Below, piece after piece: positions 50,716 to 58,985 of a DNA stretch of 64,000 nucleotides. Source of the stretch: Gracilimonas sp017641085 (lineage in GTDB: Bacteria; Bacteroidota; Rhodothermia; Balneolales; Balneolaceae); assembly GCF_046115515.1 (NCBI RefSeq), contig NZ_CP175953.1. The stretch is one strand, 5' to 3'. How positions within the stretch are numbered: position 1 is the stretch's first letter; each line of letters starts with the position of its first letter. The notes under the pieces are model-generated. The model searched no databases, was not told the DNA's origin, and saw nothing but the letters and a program-made list of their open reading frames with translations. The translations under genes were made by a program, and so were the position numbers.

Positions 50716-51216
50716 ATGCTGAAGTTTTTTACCTCTCCGTTTTTACTGATCTCGCTGCTCCTGCTGATGAGCTGTACCCGTAATGATGCCCAGCGCGACT
50801 TCGAAAAGGAAGCCTATGCCCAGCCCCGGAATTATACCGAAACCACCAATCAGGGTGCGGTACAGAACCTGGATGAGGACGACTGGCGCACTTCCCCGCT
50901 TTTCCAGGGACTCATTGAGATCGTACCTCCCTACCCCAACCCGGTTACCACCGATCAGGCCATCCAGTTTGAGGTGGAAGTGACGGGAGTACAATCCGTA
51001 AACGGTTTGGAAGTGTTGGTGAGGCTGCAAGACAACACTTTCCGCACGCTCTACACCGATTTTGAAACACTTCAGCCCGGACTCACTACTTTTCAGATCA
51101 ACCCCATCGAATTCTCGGAGTTTGGAAATCCTGAGGGAGCCCGCGGGCTGAACCGGGTGTACATCTTTAGTGCCAATCAGCAGATGATATCCTACGGGGA
51201 TATTATGGTGGAATAG
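50716..51216 (+). CDS. Lipoprotein with a T9SS-sorting-like C-terminal domain
   Basis: 166 residues. Lipoprotein signal with lipobox LLMSC near residue 19 (LLLLMSCTRNDAQ). The C-terminal ~95 residues start VPPYPNPVTTDQAIQFEVEV and end RVYIFSANQQMISYGDIMVE. This YPNP start and the closing strand pattern are like the type A sorting domain of T9SS cargo, here on a protein that has little else and carries a lipid anchor. I infer a relationship from pattern only. It is alone on the plus strand and followed by a dispersed repeat. Confidence 0.65.
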   Translation: MLKFFTSPFLLISLLLLMSCTRNDAQRDFEKEAYAQPRNYTETTNQGAVQNLDEDDWRTSPLFQGLIEIVPPYPNPVTTDQAIQFEVEVTGVQSVNGLEVLVRLQDNTFRTLYTDFETLQPGLTTFQINPIEFSEFGNPEGARGLNRVYIFSANQQMISYGDIMVE

Positions 51217-51220
51217 GTTA

Positions 51221-51260
51221 AGAACATCCAACACGGAACATCCAATGTTGAACGTAGAAC
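51221..51260 (+). repeat. Post-stop repeat, copy e (after the lipoprotein gene)
   Basis: GAACATCCAACACGGAACA, then TCCAATGTTGAACGTAGAAC, starting 5 nt after the TAG stop. Eleven bases (51223-51233) recur inverted at 51313-51323 (TGTTGGATGTT), so a long-loop hairpin is possible. The rest of the 170-bp gap shows no gene. Confidence 0.7.
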
Positions 51261-51386
51261 GGTTTGCAGGAGGTTCGTGTGTCATAGCTTACTCTTACTT
51301 CATTCTTACAAATGTTGGATGTTTACCGAATTCTCATAAGATAGGCCCTGTTGCATACTATTATGTTATACCTTTATCAGAATCTG

Positions 51387-52031
51387 ATGCTGAAGATAAT
51401 TTCTAAATCAATATTTCTATTGCTTTTCTTGTATTCGAATACTTTGTTCGCCCGGCAACAAGTGACAATTACAGCAGGTGATACAACAGTTGTCAATTCA
51501 AGACTTATCTCATTTAATGCTTTTGCAGAGGCTGTTGGAGTTGACATCTTGAGTGAAACTGAGTACTCAGGTACAACTCATTTAAGATTGTGGGGACCCC
51601 TTTCCCATAGTTTTGCAGCACGATTTTTAAATATAAGTATCGAATCAGATCAGATATCAGGTAAATGGTATGCCACATGGATCAATAATTCCAGGCAAAA
51701 AAGTAGAAAAGAACTCTATAAGAAGTGGAATTGTACTTCTGACATACGCACAGTTTCAAATGACTTTGGATCACGATCCGGATGCTTAATTAAAGAAGCG
51801 TACAGTGAAGCAATCCGAAGTATTCGAAACCTTGTGTTTGAATCAGGTTTTATTGAATTACTTAATCAACCGATTGATAGACGAATTCAGTTAGACGGTA
51901 AAAGTCTGCATGTGGAAATACTTGATGAAGAGGGGTATCGATTTGTAAGTTTTATGAATTATCATTTCCAACATCATCCCAAAAAACAGTTGATCGATAA
52001 AGCTCGAACTGTTTTAGGGTTATGGAAATAA
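51387..52031 (+). CDS. Hypothetical exported protein
   Basis: 214 residues from ATG 51387, which gives a good signal peptide (MLKIISKSIFLLLFLYSN, then TLFARQ). A TTG (51351) and an ATG (51363) lie upstream but add non-signal residues. The body has beta-rich parts (QVTITAGDTTVVNSRLISF) and an amphipathic C-terminal half. Two Cys (KKWNCTSDIR, RSGCLIKEAY) might form a disulfide in the periplasm. The base composition is more AT-rich than in the neighbours, suggesting possible transfer. No family recognised. Confidence 0.6.
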   Translation: MLKIISKSIFLLLFLYSNTLFARQQVTITAGDTTVVNSRLISFNAFAEAVGVDILSETEYSGTTHLRLWGPLSHSFAARFLNISIESDQISGKWYATWINNSRQKSRKELYKKWNCTSDIRTVSNDFGSRSGCLIKEAYSEAIRSIRNLVFESGFIELLNQPIDRRIQLDGKSLHVEILDEEGYRFVSFMNYHFQHHPKKQLIDKARTVLGLWK

Positions 52032-52201
52032 AACCCAGCAAAAGTGTCTAAAAGTGTTTCATTAAGACGCCCCGAATAATCGAAACAGGCTGGATAGAGT
52101 GAAACAGAAACTTGACTGCTTGATATTAATTTCGCTACTTCTTTAAAACACTCCCATTTCTGTTTTACCTGATAAACCCAACAGCCTGACAAGGATTACC
52201 A

Positions 52202-52588
52202 ATGGATAATGCAAGAATAACAGGTAGTGCCCCCATATTGTTGGTTAAAGATGTTGAGAAATCAGCCAATTATTATCGTGATAAAGTTGGCTTCAGCTAC
52301 GACCGGTTTTGGGGTGAACCTCCCGGATTTTGCATTCTTCATCGTAATGGATTCAACCTGATGCTCAGCCGGGTCGAGGATGAACGCCATATCGTTCCCC
52401 ACTACAAAGTGGTACAAAACATGTGGAATGTTTACTTCTGGATAGATGACGCCAAAAAATTCTATGATGAGCTGGTGGCATCGGGTGCTGAAATTGACTA
52501 CCACCTGGAGGAAAAAGACTATGGCTGCCTGGAGTTTGGGATTCAGGACCCGGATGGGTATGACATTGCTTTTGGACAGGTACTTTGA
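52202..52588 (+). CDS. VOC (glyoxalase/bleomycin-resistance) superfamily protein
   Basis: 128 residues with the paired beta-alpha-beta-beta-beta layout: APILLVKDVEKSANYYRDKV, GFCILHRNGFNLMLSRV, then NVYFWIDDAKKFYDELVASG and the ending GCLEFGIQDPDGYDIAFGQ. The closing DPDGY motif is typical. Members bind metal and act in lyase, isomerase, dioxygenase or drug-binding roles. The substrate is unknown. ATG 52202, with AAGGA ahead. It stands alone. Confidence 0.9.
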   Translation: MDNARITGSAPILLVKDVEKSANYYRDKVGFSYDRFWGEPPGFCILHRNGFNLMLSRVEDERHIVPHYKVVQNMWNVYFWIDDAKKFYDELVASGAEIDYHLEEKDYGCLEFGIQDPDGYDIAFGQVL

Positions 52589-52743
52589 TGAAATCGGCTA
52601 CCATGTTTTCATTGAGCCGACAAAAAGCTAAGGTCTGATCTCCTTTCCGCTCTCAAAAAACAAGATCCCAAGTATTAACCAAGGGATGACTTGAGCTATG
52701 CTATAATTCCCTTCCCATCCGGTCAGTATTGGATCGGCTTTGA

Positions 52744-54582
52744 TTACTTCTTATAAAAAAGTAACCCGCCGCCTCGGGTTCCTACAATGAATTCAGCGAT
52801 GCCGTCGCCATCTAAATCAGTAAAATGAGGAGCTGTGAGCTGGGCTGTGGCTACCTCAAAGGGCATCGGCTTTTTAGTGAACTGAGGCAGCTCTGGTGTC
52901 CCGGTGTTTTCAAAAAACACAATACCTTCGATTTTACTCCCTGAAAATAAATCAAGATCCCCATCTCCATCTATGTCATAAAAAGCAGGGGCACTCCGGT
53001 GCTGAACTTCCACATTCGGGAAAGCTTCTTTCTCCAAACTAAACTCCGGGCTGTCTTCCGATCCAATGTTACGAAAGAGCTGTAACCCGCCGCCTGACTC
53101 CCCCACTATCAGGTCAAGGTCTCCGTCGGCATCAATGTCGGCTAGAGCAGGTACAGCATTACTGCCTCTTTCCAGTTCGGCTATGGTTTGAGTTTCAAGC
53201 TTAAATCCAGTTCCGGTATTCGTAAACAAGGCAATGTTTCCCTTCCAGTTGCCAAGCAGAAGATCGTCGAGACCGTCGCCATTCAAATCAGTAAGCACAG
53301 GCGCATAATGGTAAGCAGTGGGCAGATCAAGGGTTCCGGTCAGGTGAAATTCCGGAGCTGAGGTTGTGCCCTGGTTTTCAAATCGATAAATAACGGATGT
53401 CTTTTGGTTGGAGGGGTCGATTTTATTGGCCAGCAATAAATCCAAATCTCCATCACCATCCAGATCGCCGGTAGCAGGGATGCTCTCATCTCCTACATCG
53501 ATCATATCAATAAACTGTGTGGTTTGGAGGCTGAAATCCCCTTCCTCTTGTTCAAAGAAATACAGGTTGTCACTAAGGGTCAGGTTGGCATTGTAGGCCC
53601 CGCCCAAAACGCCCAGAAACAGGTCCACATCGCCATCCCCTTCCCAATCTGCTAAAGTTGGAGCATTATACCCGCTTGTTTGAACCGGATTGGAGGGGGG
53701 AAACGGCTTGGGTTCGCCCCTGAAATCCGGATTTTCACAAGTGCCTGTGTTTTCGATGAGCAGAATACTCGGCTCGAAAAAATCACCCCAGAATAAATCC
53801 TGATCACCGTCCGAATCGATATCCATAAAAGCCATGGTGTTGGCCCCGTGCATAGTACCAAACTGCTTTACGATCTCTATATCCTCAAACCGCTTGGTTA
53901 CCAGTTTGAAGCGCGGAATTTGGTTTTCATCCCTGCCCACTGATTCGTATCGCGCCAATGTACCATCCAGACTTCCTATAAACAGATCCAGGCGACCGTC
54001 GCAATCTATGTCGGTGACATTGGGGATATTCTGCCGGTCAGAGAAGATAGGCTCGCCGTTTACATCCTTCAGGGAATCAGCGGCCAGTACAAAATTTGGA
54101 TTTTCCGCATCACCTTCATTCCGGTAATAGCGGATGTAACTGTAGGGCTGTTCGGCCAATAAATCAAAATCCCCATCCTGATCCATATCCACAAAACGGA
54201 ACCACTCTCCGATATCCAGGTTCTGAAATTTATTGGATCTCCACTTTAACGGACTTTTAGCATTGTTACCAAGATGCTCAAAGAACATCAGCTCATCGGT
54301 CTGCTCCTGCACAAAAAAGTCTGGGTTTCCATCACCGTTTATATCAGCAAATTGAGGCCTTGGTGCATTAAAACCGCCAATAAAGGGATGGTCGATAGCT
54401 GTTCCGTCTTCTGCATATACCACAAACGGGTTGATGTGTTGTCGATATCCCTCTGATTCTGAATTGCTTGTTCCGGCGTTTTGCAACGACGTACAGCCTG
54501 TTATCAGTAACAAAACGACAAACGGTAACAGAGCCAAAGAAAAATGAGGTATTTTCAATCGGAGCTTTTGAATTATATTCAT
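52744..54582 (-). CDS. FG-GAP/VCBS-repeat lipoprotein (beta-propeller)
   Basis: 612 residues from ATG 54580-54582; in-frame TTG and GTG codons just upstream are unlikely. A lipoprotein signal (lipobox LLITGC near residue 30) is followed by many repeats of D-x-D-x-D-G/D-x-D-L, e.g. FADINGDGNPDFFV, VDMDQDGDFDLLAE, TDIDCDGRLDLFIG, TDLNGDGLDDLLLG and ADIDADGDLDLIVG. These bind Ca2+ and form a propeller, as in integrin alpha chains. It is likely on the cell surface. The ATG overlaps the stop of the upstream YncE-like gene (TGATG), so the two are coupled. Confidence 0.9.
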   Translation of the reverse strand: MNIIQKLRLKIPHFSLALLPFVVLLLITGCTSLQNAGTSNSESEGYRQHINPFVVYAEDGTAIDHPFIGGFNAPRPQFADINGDGNPDFFVQEQTDELMFFEHLGNNAKSPLKWRSNKFQNLDIGEWFRFVDMDQDGDFDLLAEQPYSYIRYYRNEGDAENPNFVLAADSLKDVNGEPIFSDRQNIPNVTDIDCDGRLDLFIGSLDGTLARYESVGRDENQIPRFKLVTKRFEDIEIVKQFGTMHGANTMAFMDIDSDGDQDLFWGDFFEPSILLIENTGTCENPDFRGEPKPFPPSNPVQTSGYNAPTLADWEGDGDVDLFLGVLGGAYNANLTLSDNLYFFEQEEGDFSLQTTQFIDMIDVGDESIPATGDLDGDGDLDLLLANKIDPSNQKTSVIYRFENQGTTSAPEFHLTGTLDLPTAYHYAPVLTDLNGDGLDDLLLGNWKGNIALFTNTGTGFKLETQTIAELERGSNAVPALADIDADGDLDLIVGESGGGLQLFRNIGSEDSPEFSLEKEAFPNVEVQHRSAPAFYDIDGDGDLDLFSGSKIEGIVFFENTGTPELPQFTKKPMPFEVATAQLTAPHFTDLDGDGIAEFIVGTRGGGLLFYKK

Positions 54583-55673
54583 CACCAAATGCGGGTTCCT
54601 ATTCCGGTTGAATTCATGCCGGTCTCGATGACTTTTTCAATCGTCAGCGTTTCAGTATTGATGATGACTACCGTTCCGGTATGTCCATCTTCATCAGAGC
54701 TACCTTCGGGCATATACGTGCCGTCCATATTGTTATTGGTCAAATATAAGTACTTGTCATCCGCTGAAAGCACGGCTCCGTGAGGTTGTGCCAAGCCGTT
54801 ACCTTCAATCACTTTTTCAACTTTCTTGTTTTCCATATCCACAACGGTGACGGTATGGGCGCCTTTGTTTCCAAAATAGACCCGTTTGCCATCGGAAGAA
54901 TACACCGGGTGCCACGGCTGTGCATTCACGGAAATGGTATCCGTTAATTTGGGCGTCAGCGGGTTTGACAGATCAAAGACCAGCAGTTTCCCCGAAACCT
55001 GACCGGTTGCCACCATGGTTTGTCCGTCCGGTGAAACAGCAAAATTCACCAATACGTGGTTGTTTCCCTCCAGTATAGTGAGTTCGGTTTCTCCGGTTTC
55101 ATTATTTCTTGCCAGAATTTGATTAGCAGATAAACTCGCTATATAAGTGAATTTACCATCCGGCGAAGTTGCCAGAGCATGGGGTCTGGAGAAGAATAAA
55201 TCCACTTCTTCTTCAACATTCATATCTGCCCGGCCTATCACACCAAAACTTTGAGGCGGGTTCACGGCACTCATCGACCGGCCTACAAAAAGGAAATCTT
55301 TGGTTGGGTGCATGGCCATCAGTCCCGGAACTTCCAGTTCGGCTTCATCCACCAACTCATTATCACGATTGAATTTCAGTACTTTATTATCGCCAATCAG
55401 CGTAACATACCAGTATGTGCCATCGGAATCGGCTATGGCATGATGCGGTTTGGCGTTTTTAGAAAAACCGAGTTTCTGCAGGTCAATGGTTTCTATCAAA
55501 GAATTTGTTGCTACATCAATAACCGAAAGCGTTGCCTCCCCCTGGTTACAGACGTAAATCCGCTGCCCTTCCGTACTTTGTTGGGCGTGTAAAGCTGTTC
55601 CCAAAAAAGCTGAAATGGCAAATATGCTTATCACCGATAGTAACCTGTACACTGACTGCATTCGAACTCTCAT
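54582..55673 (-). CDS. YncE/YVTN-type beta-propeller, exported
   Basis: 363 residues with a signal peptide (about 1-30, ending ALHAQ). Seven-bladed YVTN-like repeats: RIYVCNQGEATLSVIDVATN, AIADSDGTYWYVTLIGDNKV, FAVSPDGQTMVATGQVSGKL, PVYSSDGKRVYFGNKGAHTV and AVLSADDKYLYLTNNNMDGT. Members are periplasmic or surface proteins; E. coli YncE binds DNA, and others bind cofactors or partner enzymes. The function here is unknown. It is followed by the FG-GAP lipoprotein with a 1-nt overlap and preceded by a terminator for the next gene upstream. Confidence 0.88.
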   Translation of the reverse strand: MRVRMQSVYRLLSVISIFAISAFLGTALHAQQSTEGQRIYVCNQGEATLSVIDVATNSLIETIDLQKLGFSKNAKPHHAIADSDGTYWYVTLIGDNKVLKFNRDNELVDEAELEVPGLMAMHPTKDFLFVGRSMSAVNPPQSFGVIGRADMNVEEEVDLFFSRPHALATSPDGKFTYIASLSANQILARNNETGETELTILEGNNHVLVNFAVSPDGQTMVATGQVSGKLLVFDLSNPLTPKLTDTISVNAQPWHPVYSSDGKRVYFGNKGAHTVTVVDMENKKVEKVIEGNGLAQPHGAVLSADDKYLYLTNNNMDGTYMPEGSSDEDGHTGTVVIINTETLTIEKVIETGMNSTGIGTRIW

Positions 55674-55691
55674 TAAGTTTTAGATTGGTTA

Positions 55692-55745
55692 TAAAAGAAA
55701 AGGCAACTTCACGTTGATCTCAGATGAGAATACATAAAGTTGCCT
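55692..55745 (-). terminator. Terminator of the choice-of-anchor B gene
   Basis: AGGCAACTT (55701-55709) and AAGTTGCCT (55737-55745) are perfect 9-bp arms. On the minus strand the second arm is followed by TTTTCTTTTAT. It stands 18 nt after the stop at 55764 and before the YncE-like gene. Confidence 0.7.
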
Positions 55746-55763
55746 GATCAAATTTATTGTCTT

Positions 55764-58151
55764 TTACTGGTTGATCGCCTGCTGGTTTGTTTCCAGAATA
55801 AACAATCCTTCACGTCCACTGGTCATCACTACTACTCCGCTCTTGAAGTACGGGTAGTTACTCCACGTTCCGGAGAAACCGGGGGCGTCTTTGGTGAACG
55901 GATGCGTATCAAAGTGACCAACTCTCTGTGGATTGGCAGGATCGGTAACATCGATCACCTGTAATCCACTTACATAGTTAGACTGATACATCATATTGTC
56001 TTTGATGTACAGGTTGTGGTCAGAAGATGCGTTTTCAATGAGATACTCACGCACAAACTGTGGATCATCAAGGTCAGTTACATCCCAAACTATGGTTCGG
56101 GTTTGATCTACTTTACCCATCAATTCATCCAGCTCATCATTCTGGAAGAAATAGCGGTGATCTTCTGTCAACCAGCCCTGGTGTACATAACCGTAATCAG
56201 GATAAGAAGCAGTAGAAAGTGCAACCGGATTTTCTTTGTCGGTTACATCCGCAATACTGATAGCTGTTTCGTTTGCACCGATGCAGATTTCGCTGCCTTT
56301 GTGTTCTTCATCCGGTCCGTCATAGATTACGCACTGAGCATCGTGAGAATACCCGGTTCCGCTACGGCCTGTTGAAGGATCAGAAAAACATCCTGCAAAA
56401 GTAGGGTTAGCCGGATCCTGAATATTCACCATATGCAGTCCGCCGCCACAGGTTTGTCCACCGCCGCTGCTTCCTACAATAAACGCATATCCGGATTCTT
56501 CATTTATGACTACGTTGTGCGCACTGTGAATTTTATCGTAGTGATTGGTTTCTTCAAGCTGTAATGGCTCTCCGGCAAATTCACGCAATTGGGTCATGTC
56601 AAGCACCTGCATTCCATGTTCTCCAGCACCGTCTGCCACTACATAAGCGTGGTTTTTATACACTTTGATGTCTCTCCACACATTGGCACGAGCGCCTTCG
56701 GTCATAGGCAGGTTTCCAACATAAATAGGATTAGCCGGGTCACTGATATCTACAAAAGAAGTCCCTTCATTCCGGCCTACAATTGCATATTCTTTTTCGG
56801 TGAGCGGATCAGTCCAGCCCCACATATCGTTAAGACGAACTCCTCGCTCTCCACCAATAGCACTTATTGGCATGAAGGAAATCAGATCTACATTGCTACA
56901 TCCGAATTGATCGGCTTTACCGTCGCTGCAATCAATACGTCCGTTGGTAATTGGTTTCAGGACATTTCCGCCTTTGCCAATTACGAGGTTTTGAGTGGTC
57001 CACATTCCTTCTGCGTTTCTTTCGAGGATGGCTGCAGATCCGGCTCCGTAATCAGCTCCCACCAATCCGGCTACCGCAACATTACCTTCCACATCCAGCG
57101 TACCTGAGAAATAATCTCCTTTTTCCTGATCAGCCATTGCCATCTTGGAAGCTCCGATCCACATGCCATTGTCGTCCATATTAAACTGATATATGGTTCC
57201 TCTGCCTTCATTGGCATTCGGAGCTCCTATCCATACACCTGATTCCACAAATGTGATAGACCCGCCAAACAGATAGCCTGCCTGACCGTCAAAGGCTACC
57301 AGGCGTCCGCTTTCATTCCACATTCCATCTTCGTTACGATAAACAAATACGGTTCCGGATGCGCCAGCATTTCTCGGAGCGCCTACCAGAATTTGATCTC
57401 CATGAATGGCCAGTGCATTGCCAAACTGACTTCTCTGTGTGGTTTGGTCGCTTGTCAGAGTTGCGGTGTGGTTCCAGCTTCCGGAGCCATCATTATTAAA
57501 TACGTGAACCGTGCCTCCCTCCCGCTGTGGAGCACCAACTACTAAATTCATTCCATCTACTGCCAGACTTGAACCGAAGTTTGAACCGGCTGTATCGGGA
57601 TTCATAACGCTGGCAACTTCCATCCATTGACCGTTGTTGGCTAGGCGATATACAAATACCGCTCCCTTGCCATTTCCGTGATCAGGAGCTCCAACATAAG
57701 CGTGATCTCCCTTGAGGACTACACTTGAACCCAGCGAACTTTCAACGGTGTCAGCCGGTAAAGTAAACTGCCCGGTCTGTGTCCAGCTTCCTGAATTCGA
57801 TTGTTCAAACACAAAAGCCGCTCCATGGCCATCATTCATATCCGGAGCGCCAATCAGTACATATTTTCCATCGGCTGATACCGAAGAACCGAAACCGTCA
57901 CCAATCATCCCATTGTCGGCCATTAGCATGGTTTCTTGTGCCCACTCTTCGCCGGACTTCGCAAAAATATAAACCGCTCCGGGCTGGTGATTATTAGACG
58001 GTTCACCGATAAATACAAAACCATTTGAAATAGAAACTGCCTGGGCAAAGCCAAACATAGCTTCAGATTCTCCATCGGGAGTAGTCTGAGCCTGTGCCGT
58101 AAACAAGGCAGTGGTTAGAAATAGCAAAAATAAACTCGAAAGTCGTTTCAT
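55764..58151 (-). CDS. Choice-of-anchor B family protein with N-terminal FG-GAP propeller
   Basis: 795 residues with a signal peptide ending TAQAQ. Residues about 25-385 hold FG-GAP/integrin-type repeats (FGSSVSADGKYVLIGAPDMN, FGNALAIHGDQILVGAPRN, GSSVVLKGDHAYVGAPDHGN). Residues about 400-790 match the choice-of-anchor B region: LISFMPISAIGGERGVRLND, then MWGWTDPLTEKEYAIVGRNE and repeated VDISDPANPIYVG-type LVIVD units. The family is named for its varied C-terminal anchors. This copy simply ends GLFILETNQQAINQ, with no T9SS tail, lipid or membrane anchor visible. It is probably secreted or surface exposed. Substrate unknown. Confidence 0.88.
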   Translation of the reverse strand: MKRLSSLFLLFLTTALFTAQAQTTPDGESEAMFGFAQAVSISNGFVFIGEPSNNHQPGAVYIFAKSGEEWAQETMLMADNGMIGDGFGSSVSADGKYVLIGAPDMNDGHGAAFVFEQSNSGSWTQTGQFTLPADTVESSLGSSVVLKGDHAYVGAPDHGNGKGAVFVYRLANNGQWMEVASVMNPDTAGSNFGSSLAVDGMNLVVGAPQREGGTVHVFNNDGSGSWNHTATLTSDQTTQRSQFGNALAIHGDQILVGAPRNAGASGTVFVYRNEDGMWNESGRLVAFDGQAGYLFGGSITFVESGVWIGAPNANEGRGTIYQFNMDDNGMWIGASKMAMADQEKGDYFSGTLDVEGNVAVAGLVGADYGAGSAAILERNAEGMWTTQNLVIGKGGNVLKPITNGRIDCSDGKADQFGCSNVDLISFMPISAIGGERGVRLNDMWGWTDPLTEKEYAIVGRNEGTSFVDISDPANPIYVGNLPMTEGARANVWRDIKVYKNHAYVVADGAGEHGMQVLDMTQLREFAGEPLQLEETNHYDKIHSAHNVVINEESGYAFIVGSSGGGQTCGGGLHMVNIQDPANPTFAGCFSDPSTGRSGTGYSHDAQCVIYDGPDEEHKGSEICIGANETAISIADVTDKENPVALSTASYPDYGYVHQGWLTEDHRYFFQNDELDELMGKVDQTRTIVWDVTDLDDPQFVREYLIENASSDHNLYIKDNMMYQSNYVSGLQVIDVTDPANPQRVGHFDTHPFTKDAPGFSGTWSNYPYFKSGVVVMTSGREGLFILETNQQAINQ

Positions 58152-58238
58152 GGAATTTTTGATTTGTTAATACTCAGGTAAAAAACTTAGCAGGGTGAAT
58201 ATAGTGCCTGCTTGTGAAAAATCCAGAAAATAGAGAAA

Positions 58239-58268
58239 GGGGAAACATTTTTTAAAGAATGCCTCCCC
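58239..58268 (-). terminator. Probable terminator after the 68-residue gene
   Basis: On the minus strand GGGGAGGCATT and AATGTTTCCCC pair with an internal mismatch loop, followed by TTTCTCTATTTTC. It lies 17 nt after the stop at 58286. Confidence 0.45.
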
Positions 58269-58285
58269 ATCCGATAACGTATGGT

Positions 58286-58492
58286 TTATTCTTCAGTGCT
58301 TTTCAGCAGTGCCCAAGCGGTGGCTCCGATAAGCGCTGCCGTTCCGCCTAAGATCAGCGCCAGGTTTACATCCCGCTGAATGCGCTCAGCCTTAGATAAA
58401 TAGTCGGACCCAATCCCCTTCTTTGCAATAATACCTTCCAGTTCTTTCACTCTGTTCTGCAATTCTTTCTTCGTTTTATTCTTCAAGCTCAT
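58286..58492 (-). CDS. Small membrane protein with N-terminal coiled coil
   Basis: 68 residues. A basic coiled coil (KKELQNRVKELEGIIAKK, about 7-25) is followed by SKAERIQRDVNLALIL and one transmembrane helix (about 45-63, GGTAALIGATAWALL). The C-terminus is short and acidic (KSTEE). I do not recognise the family. It is monocistronic, divergent from the next gene, with a plausible terminator after the stop. Gene-like composition and a proper start support a real gene. Confidence 0.6.
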   Translation of the reverse strand: MSLKNKTKKELQNRVKELEGIIAKKGIGSDYLSKAERIQRDVNLALILGGTAALIGATAWALLKSTEE

Positions 58493-58587
58493 TTGTTTGA
58501 TATTTTATGATTAAACTTTTCTGTTTCTTTAACTCTTTTAAATTGACCAACATAGAATCAATAAATTTTGTTTCATGTACACACCAT

Positions 58588-58595
58588 TAAATTTG
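58588..58595 (+). promoter_or_regulatory. Possible promoter box of the 85-residue gene
   Basis: TAAATTTG matches TAnnTTTG, with TTTG at 58567-58570 about 17 bp ahead. It is only 7 bp from the ATG, so a transcript would be nearly leaderless. Weak call. Confidence 0.25.
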
Positions 58596-58602
58596 TCTTG
58601 TT

Positions 58603-58860
58603 ATGAGTGATATTAACATTGACGAGAACAGCCTGCGAAAAGCACCTTCTTTTATTGAACGAATCAAGCATACCATTATCTCTGCTTTACTTGGCGCTTT
58701 AATCGCACAAATGATTGCATGGCTTATTGGTTTTGGTTCTATTGTAAGGTGGTATGATGAAATACCCTTCCTGATTTTTGCCGGTATCTTCGGTATTCTT
58801 GGTTTTATTTTTGGTGAACGTTTTATTACAACTCTGACTATAACAATCAATGAATGGTAG
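58603..58860 (+). CDS. Small two-helix membrane protein
   Basis: 85 residues, ATG 58603. Two transmembrane helices (about 23-44, TIISALLGALIAQMIAWLIG, and about 53-75, IPFLIFAGIFGILGFIFGER) joined by a short loop with RWYDE. The N-tail is charged. No family recognised. It precedes sucD by 125 bp on the same strand and may have its own promoter. Confidence 0.6.
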   Translation: MSDINIDENSLRKAPSFIERIKHTIISALLGALIAQMIAWLIGFGSIVRWYDEIPFLIFAGIFGILGFIFGERFITTLTITINEW

Positions 58861-58985
58861 CGCTTTATTCCCTTCCTAATATGGCGATCACCAAACCTGA
58901 AACTTTCCTTAACAAATAAGCATTTCAATTCGCAGGCAGAGATGCTATATTCCCAACCCCAAATTTGAACCTCAAAAAAGACAAA

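Noticed and set aside
37802..51323. CRISPR-like dispersed repeats
   Set aside because: Copies are isolated, degenerate, kilobases apart and tied to gene ends; no regular spacers and no cas genes.
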